Notes under the pieces: model-generated
Database searches by the model: none
Seen by the model: only the letters and a program-made list of their open reading frames with translations
What the model was told of the DNA's origin: nothing
Translations under genes and position numbers: made by a program
Assembly (NCBI RefSeq): GCF_029267515.1
Contig: NZ_JAJUIS010000001.1
Span: forward strand, 492,553 to 556,552
Direction: 5' to 3'
Origin: Seleniivibrio woodruffii
GTDB taxonomy: Bacteria > Chrysiogenota > Deferribacteres > Deferribacterales > Geovibrionaceae
DNA length: 64,000 nt
Shown: piece by piece, positions 58,948 through 64,000 of the stretch
How positions within the stretch are numbered: the stretch's first letter is position 1
Layout of the letters: each line of letters begins with the position of its first letter

Positions 58948-59834
58948 GCGAATACATCAATTTCCATGGGGACGACGTACCTCAGTCAGAGCCGGAAAAG
59001 GCTCTTTTTCACGTTATTCCGGTTCCATACGAGAAATCAGTGTCATACGGTTCGGGCACTGCTGAAGGTCCTGCGGCGATACTCTCATCTTCATGTCAGC
59101 TTGAGGTTTTTGATGGAAAGAGCACTCCAGCTCAGTACGGTATCTGCACATATAAGCCCGTTGACTGCTCCGGCGGGCACGGGCAGTCCATTGTAAACAT
59201 AAAGGACGCGGTTCTTGAATGTCTTGTCTGCGGAAAGATACCGGTTGTGCTCGGCGGCGAGCATACAGTCACCAACGGGGTCATAGACGCACTCATCGAA
59301 AAATACGGTACGGAATTCGGCGTTGTCCAGTTCGATGCCCACGCAGACCTGCGTGAAAGCTATGAAGGTTCAAAATTCAGCCACGCCTGCGTCATGAAGC
59401 GCACCTTCGACAAGGGCATACCTATATACCAGCTCGGCACAAGGAGTTATTGCCTTGAGGAGCACCAGCTTAGACTTTATAATAAAATACCCTATATGGA
59501 CGCAGAGGACATTGATCGAGACGGGACTGATGCCTTCCGTCTGCCTGATGATTTCCCGGAAAAGGTATTTATCACATTTGACATTGACGCTCTGGACTCA
59601 TCTGTAATGCCTGCAACGGGCACTCCGGTGCCGGGCGGTCTGACATGGTTTCAGTCTATGCGGCTCATCGAAAGCATCGCCAGACAGCGCACCTGTATAG
59701 GGTTTGACGTTGTCGAATATGCTCCTATGAGCGGTCTGCACAGTGCGGATTTCACCGCGGCACAGTTGGTTTACAACATAATGGGTTATGTTTCACGCAG
59801 CATTGGGGTACGCAAGCTGTTTTCCATCTCCTGA
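58944..59834 (+). CDS. speB: Agmatinase
   Basis: A 296-residue ureohydrolase that splits agmatine into putrescine and urea. The binuclear manganese site is visible in GGEHTVTNG, FDAHADLRE, and FDIDALDSSVMP. The substrate loop differs from arginase and fits agmatinase, which the neighbour speA supports. It overlaps nspC by four bases and is the last gene of the operon. With SpeA it makes putrescine; with the two middle genes the operon covers arginine to spermidine. Confidence 0.95.
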   Translation: MSEYINFHGDDVPQSEPEKALFHVIPVPYEKSVSYGSGTAEGPAAILSSSCQLEVFDGKSTPAQYGICTYKPVDCSGGHGQSIVNIKDAVLECLVCGKIPVVLGGEHTVTNGVIDALIEKYGTEFGVVQFDAHADLRESYEGSKFSHACVMKRTFDKGIPIYQLGTRSYCLEEHQLRLYNKIPYMDAEDIDRDGTDAFRLPDDFPEKVFITFDIDALDSSVMPATGTPVPGGLTWFQSMRLIESIARQRTCIGFDVVEYAPMSGLHSADFTAAQLVYNIMGYVSRSIGVRKLFSIS

Positions 59835-59901
59835 AATCTTCTGTACAAAACCGTTACAAAACGGTATTATTGTTTAAGTTTTTCATATTTCACGGACGGG
59901 T

Positions 59902-61473
59902 ATGAACAGTTTGAACATCCTGCTTTTCTCTTTTCTGATAAGTGCCCTGACAGTGCCGCTGTTTACAGACATGGCAGTCAGGCTCGGAATAATAGATATT
60001 CCCGACGAGAGGAAGATACATTCCGGTCACACCCCCCGCCTCGGCGGGCTGGGGATCATTACAGGTGTGTTCCTGTCCGTTCTGATATTCTGTAAGACAG
60101 ACGTGCATTACCTTTATCTTGCCCTCGCAAACATGATAATAATCGGAATCGGTGTTTACGACGACAGCAGGGGTGCCTCTGCTCTCCAAAAACTTTTCTT
60201 TCAGGCGCTCGCCGCCACTGTCGTTGTTTTTGTTATGGATGTGCGGTTCGAGTTCTATATTCCATGGCTTACATGGCTTAACAACGATATTCTCATAATT
60301 CTCGTCACCTATTTCTGGATAGCTCTGGTTACGAATGCGGTGAATCTTATAGACGGTGTGGACGGGCTTGCCGGAGGCATATCTTTCATGGCGTTCGGTT
60401 CCCTTATGGTGGCTTCATACGCAGAAGGCGGAATGAATTTTGCAGTTTCTCTGGCTTTTCTCGGCGGGATACTGGGCTTTCTGAGGTATAACCTTCCGAA
60501 AGCGTCTGTTTTTATGGGCGACACGGGAAGTCTGTTTCTTGGTTTCAACATCGCCGTTCTGTCGCTTTCCTCATCATTTAAAACGAATACGGTGATGTCG
60601 GTAGTCATGCCGACACTTTTTATACTGATTCCTCTTTTTGATACCTTTCTTGCTATTGTTCGGCGTCTTCTGCGTCTGCAAAACCCCATGAGGGCAGACA
60701 GGGAGCATCTTCACCATAAACTTTTAGACCTGAACCTCAGCATGGGACAGACTCTTATGGTGTTCTATTCACTGTCTATCGTTCTTTCAGGGCTGGCGCT
60801 TATTTTTTTCCGTGACCGTAAGCTGTATATGGTTCTTCTGGCAGTGGTGATACTTTACGTTTTCCTGCTGATGATCAAGTTTCTGAATTTTGCCAATCTC
60901 GGCAGGCTAATAGGCGACATCAACAGCAGAATAATGCAGGAGCGCAGCCGCGAATGTCTGGCTCGTATGAAGGCGGACAAGACAGGTTTCGCCTTGAGTA
61001 CGGGTGTAATAGTGTTGAGCACACTGCTTTCAGCACTTGTTTTTTTCCGTTCCGGTTCCTACCCTCAGTTGGGGCTTACGGCTGTTCTGCTGTTCTTTAT
61101 GACAGCATCGGTTCTTCTGGCATACAGGGTCAGCAGTGTCAGCGAGCTTTTTTATTCCAGTCTTGCTGCTTACTGGCTGTTTTTTGCGGCGGCTTATTAT
61201 GCCGGAAAGGAGGGTCTGGCTGTTCTTGCTGTGTGCGGTCTGTGCGTAAGCATAGTAATGCTCCCCAGATTTTTCCGGCTGTCCAGGGTTTTCGTTCCTT
61301 TTGATCTGCTGAATTTTTTCATGGTGCTGTCAATATGGGTTTTAAGCGGAAAAGGGGTTTACGATTATATTATAACCGTTGCTGTGAGCCTGCTGCTTTA
61401 TATCCCTTTCAAATCAGCTTTCGTGTACGTTATTTCGCACAGAGAACCTGAGAACGTAAAAGAGATAGTCTGA
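59902..61473 (+). CDS. MraY/WecA-family glycosyl-phosphate transferase with extra C-terminal membrane region
   Basis: A 523-residue membrane protein. The first 330 residues are a polyprenyl-phosphate sugar-1-phosphate transferase of the WecA/TagO type: GLGIITGVF, VNLIDGVDGLAGG (near residue 150), KASVFMGDTGSLFLG and REHLHHKLLDL carry the Asp and His residues used for metal and substrate binding. It starts surface polysaccharide or lipopolysaccharide assembly on undecaprenyl phosphate. About 190 further residues form six or so extra membrane helices not found in the shortest family members. It is convergent with the glycosyltransferase gene. Confidence 0.92.
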   Translation: MNSLNILLFSFLISALTVPLFTDMAVRLGIIDIPDERKIHSGHTPRLGGLGIITGVFLSVLIFCKTDVHYLYLALANMIIIGIGVYDDSRGASALQKLFFQALAATVVVFVMDVRFEFYIPWLTWLNNDILIILVTYFWIALVTNAVNLIDGVDGLAGGISFMAFGSLMVASYAEGGMNFAVSLAFLGGILGFLRYNLPKASVFMGDTGSLFLGFNIAVLSLSSSFKTNTVMSVVMPTLFILIPLFDTFLAIVRRLLRLQNPMRADREHLHHKLLDLNLSMGQTLMVFYSLSIVLSGLALIFFRDRKLYMVLLAVVILYVFLLMIKFLNFANLGRLIGDINSRIMQERSRECLARMKADKTGFALSTGVIVLSTLLSALVFFRSGSYPQLGLTAVLLFFMTASVLLAYRVSSVSELFYSSLAAYWLFFAAAYYAGKEGLAVLAVCGLCVSIVMLPRFFRLSRVFVPFDLLNFFMVLSIWVLSGKGVYDYIITVAVSLLLYIPFKSAFVYVISHREPENVKEIV

Positions 61474-61474
61474 C

Positions 61475-62314
61475 CTATCTCCCCGTTTTTCCGGTGATAT
61501 AGCTTGCCTTTGCCATGTGGTTCTGGGCAAAAACATCCGCAGGAATCTTTTTGAAAGGCAACAGGGCATCCGGCACAAGATACTGGTGCATTTTTATTAT
61601 CTTTTTCATCACAACGGTGAAAAGACCGCCCAGCTTATGCTTTTTTACGACCTGATAGTCATCCTTCATCTTTCTCATGAGGTTTTTCGGCGTATTGTTG
61701 CTGGCTCCGCCCGCCCGCATTTTCACAAGCAGCTTGGGCAGATAGCATGATCTTTCGCCTTCGCTGTTCATAATGCGCAGTATGAGGTCGTAGTCGGCAG
61801 ATATTTTGAAACTTGTATCGAAAAGCCCGTATTTCTGATAAAGCTCCCGCTTAACGAAGAAAGACGGGTGGGGAGGCATCCATCCCATGAAGAGTTTTGC
61901 TTTGCTGAATCTGCCGCTTTTCCAGTACCTTACAAGCCTGTCCGAATCGTCGTGGCGGACGATGGCGAGGTCGCCGTAAACCGTTGAGCAGTTTGTTTCC
62001 TCAAAGCATTTCACAACGTCGGAAAGCACCGTGTCGTTTGCGTAGACGTCGTCTGAGTGCAGAATTGCCACTATGTCACCTGTGGCGAGTTTAACCGCTT
62101 TGTTCAGGGCGTGGTAAAGGTTTTTATCTTTTTCGGAGATAAGAACGGAAATCCTGCTTTTATATTCTTTGATTATCTTGAGGGTTTTGTCAGTGGACTT
62201 TCCGTCTATGACGATGTACTCAAGATCGACATTTCTCTGACTGATGGCGGACTCTATCGCCTGCCTGATAGTCCTTTCGTTGTTTTTAACAACAGTGATG
62301 ACACTGACTTTCAT
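61475..62314 (-). CDS. Glycosyltransferase family 2
   Basis: A 279-residue GT-A fold glycosyltransferase, similar to the WcaA-like enzymes of polysaccharide synthesis. The start at 62314 gives the usual beginning MKVSVITVVKNNERTIRQAI with GGGAAA before it. The nucleotide-binding IVIDGKSTDKTL and the DxD-like HSDD (AILHSDDVY near residue 88) are present. It lies between the WecA-like and the acyltransferase genes and probably works on the same surface glycan. Confidence 0.92.
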   Translation of the reverse strand: MKVSVITVVKNNERTIRQAIESAISQRNVDLEYIVIDGKSTDKTLKIIKEYKSRISVLISEKDKNLYHALNKAVKLATGDIVAILHSDDVYANDTVLSDVVKCFEETNCSTVYGDLAIVRHDDSDRLVRYWKSGRFSKAKLFMGWMPPHPSFFVKRELYQKYGLFDTSFKISADYDLILRIMNSEGERSCYLPKLLVKMRAGGASNNTPKNLMRKMKDDYQVVKKHKLGGLFTVVMKKIIKMHQYLVPDALLPFKKIPADVFAQNHMAKASYITGKTGR

Positions 62315-62397
62315 TTTCCCTACACCGGCAATTTTCAAAAATTTGAGACATTCCGACACATTCCTTATACTCTTTAGCGTGACAATTTCAACATATT

Positions 62398-64000
62398 TTA
62401 TTGAAACACCATTTTAGAAATCATAGGTGCGATTCCTTCCGCTGCCAGAAAGGCTCCGGCAGGTGACAGATGGTTGTCGTCAATGTATAGCGAAGTGCCG
62501 TTTTTCTCGCCTATACAGCTGTTTTGCGGGCAAAGTCCGTCGGCGAGTTCCGCCGTGCCGAAGTTGTATGTTGAGGAAAGATTTTTCAGTATACCGCGCA
62601 CTTTCTGATTCTCATTTTCGTATTCATCTCTGGTTATGCCCACGTTCGTGTTTTCGGCGAGGGCGGGAAGATATTTCTGAAGCACGGTGAGTTTCGCAAG
62701 TTCACGCGGCACGTCGTATGGAAAATCGGGATTGTCCATAACAAACCAGACGTTTTTACCTTTAAGCGCGGCAAGGGTGCGTCCGAGTCCGCGTTCAAGA
62801 ACTTTGGGGTTTTCCTCTGCGGATGATTTCACCGTAGCGTCGTCTTTTATGAAAAAGTGAGGAGCGACAGGTTCGGAAGCCGCTCGCCATCTGGCGTTTA
62901 TCATAACGTTTTTAATGTCGGAATCGTTGAGCAGGCTGATGATCTTATCGTTGAACTCCACGCATCCGAAGTTTTTTGGCTTTGTGGAGCGGGTGACGCC
63001 TTGCAGGGGCGCACATGCAGCCTTAGCCGCCAGTATGCCCGATATGCCGTGAGCTTCGCCGTATGCGTCCATCCCGTCCGCCAGAACAAGTGCATGGGAA
63101 TCGCCCCAGAGCACATAGGACGGCTTGACGTTTTTATCCCCCATTATGCAGAGTCCGCCGAGGGTGATGGTTTCAGGCTTCATTCCGTAACATGCTGGAA
63201 TTTCGTATGCTCCCTTGGCTGTTTTGGCATAAGCAGCCGCCTGCGCGGGTATCCTTTCGGGCAGACCGTCTTTGACTATGACATATCCGCCCACGAGACA
63301 TCCCGCCGCCATAACGGCGTAGGTGTATCTGAAAAAGAGTTTCTTGTTCTGTATCTTTTTAATGCGCAGCGGTTTTTCAACAATATAGTAAGAGAAGGAT
63401 GCGAACGCGAAGGTCAGAAATATCAGGAAGATATCTGATTTATAAAACGCCGGGATATGGATGCTCTCCCAGTAGTTGCGAAGCGCGAATAAAGGCCAGT
63501 GCCACAGATAGAGAGAGTATGACAGAAGCCCTATCCAGACGACAGGTTTAAGACTGAGTATGCGGTTTACAATACCACCCTGCGCCATGATGATGAGCGC
63601 GGTTCCCAGACAGGGCAGAAGCGCCGCATAACCGGGGAAGGGCGTTGTTGTTTCGAAAGCGAAAACGCTTATGCAGAGCATCGCAAAGCCCGCAAGGGAC
63701 ATGATATGCAGATAGAGCGGTTTTTCCGTTTTCGGGAAGAAACCGAGGGATATCAGCGCGCCCAGCATCAGTTCCCACGTGCGGAACGGAATGAGGTAGA
63801 ACGCCGCTTCGGGATGCGTTTTCGTTCCCCATACGGAAAGCCCGAAAGAGATGACGAACAGGGTCAGCGCAAACCGGATATATTTCTTGCTGCCGTATCT
63901 GGCAATGAGCATCAGCATTATAGGGAAGAATATGTAAAATTGTTCCTCTACTCCCAGCGACCACGTATGCAGGAGGGGCTTTGTCTCCGCCTGTGCGTCA
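62398..64000 (-). CDS. Acyltransferase with C-terminal SGNH domain, 5' end outside the window
   Basis: A membrane acyltransferase of the OafA/YrhL family fused to an SGNH hydrolase-like domain, which acetylates surface sugars. The frame is open to the window end, so the true N-terminus lies beyond 64000; an internal ATG at 63918 is not the start, since the family motif HTWSLGVEEQFY lies upstream of it. Several membrane helices follow. The C-terminal domain has LWGDSHAL (GDS motif with Ser and His) near base 63100 and DDNHLSPAGAF (catalytic Asp and His) near base 62480. It may O-acetylate the glycan made by the neighbours. Confidence 0.9.
   Translation of the reverse strand, partial: DAQAETKPLLHTWSLGVEEQFYIFFPIMLMLIARYGSKKYIRFALTLFVISFGLSVWGTKTHPEAAFYLIPFRTWELMLGALISLGFFPKTEKPLYLHIMSLAGFAMLCISVFAFETTTPFPGYAALLPCLGTALIIMAQGGIVNRILSLKPVVWIGLLSYSLYLWHWPLFALRNYWESIHIPAFYKSDIFLIFLTFAFASFSYYIVEKPLRIKKIQNKKLFFRYTYAVMAAGCLVGGYVIVKDGLPERIPAQAAAYAKTAKGAYEIPACYGMKPETITLGGLCIMGDKNVKPSYVLWGDSHALVLADGMDAYGEAHGISGILAAKAACAPLQGVTRSTKPKNFGCVEFNDKIISLLNDSDIKNVMINARWRAASEPVAPHFFIKDDATVKSSAEENPKVLERGLGRTLAALKGKNVWFVMDNPDFPYDVPRELAKLTVLQKYLPALAENTNVGITRDEYENENQKVRGILKNLSSTYNFGTAELADGLCPQNSCIGEKNGTSLYIDDNHLSPAGAFLAAEGIAPMISKMVFQ

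Overview
The window reads as a chromosomal segment of a Gram-negative, motile, anaerobically respiring bacterium. The signs are outer-membrane porins and lipoproteins, a lipid A deacylase homologue, multihaem c-type cytochromes, a Tat-exported molybdopterin oxidoreductase, sigma-54 activators, sigma-28-type promoters, RNase J and the carboxyspermidine route to spermidine. From gene content alone I would guess a member of the Deferribacterota (Geovibrio, Denitrovibrio or Seleniivibrio relatives). This is an inference; no rRNA gene is present to test it.

Layout. 1-2.7 kb: a two-component pair (kinase cut by the window edge, NtrC-type regulator) and a HIT protein. 3.3-15.5 kb: a large respiratory locus made of a rhodanese lipoprotein, a porin and a small periplasmic protein resembling ExtHIJ of the Geobacter selenite/tellurite operon, two paralogous multihaem cytochromes (11-12 and 10 haems), a PsrABC/PhsABC-type molybdoenzyme, and a Rieske / cytochrome b / tetrahaem cytochrome set. 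15.6-16.1 kb: a relBE-type module whose toxin is broken by a stop codon. 16.1-22.1 kb: divergent ribose operons rbsDACB and rbsRK. 22.1-23.8 kb: envelope genes. 23.9-28.2 kb: a signalling operon (degenerate kinase-like protein, receiver, HDOD, SpoIIE phosphatase) followed by menG/ubiE. 28.3-37.3 kb: chemoreceptor, UbiD-family protein with no normal start codon, RNase J, UppP, FtsK and a dihydroorotate dehydrogenase-like protein. 37.3-38.1 kb: three small proteins sharing a C-terminal tail, preceded by sigma-28-type promoters.

39.4-48.5 kb: an AT-rich integrated element of about 9 kb in the 3' end of a tRNA with anticodon CAT. It has 18-bp direct repeats, a P4-type integrase with GACGGTAT arm-type repeats at both ends, an AlpA-like regulator, a phage-type replication initiator, an intact second copy of the relBE module, and a lipoprotein / unknown / Z1-ATPase trio that is a candidate defence cargo.

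48.5-54.2 kb: a lipoprotein, a type II NADH dehydrogenase, an outer-membrane protein and a two-component system whose sensor carries a periplasmic Met-Gly repeat. 54.5-59.8 kb: a complete arginine-to-spermidine pathway (SpeA, carboxyspermidine dehydrogenase, carboxyspermidine decarboxylase, SpeB). 59.9-64 kb: surface polysaccharide genes, the last one cut by the window end.

The most unusual points are the combination of an Ext-like outer-membrane conduit with a Psr/Srr-type molybdoenzyme, the three small proteins with a common tail, the Z1-ATPase cargo, the two copies of the toxin-antitoxin module (one dead), the AUA-start UbiD gene inside a perfect hairpin, and the Met-Gly sensor kinase.
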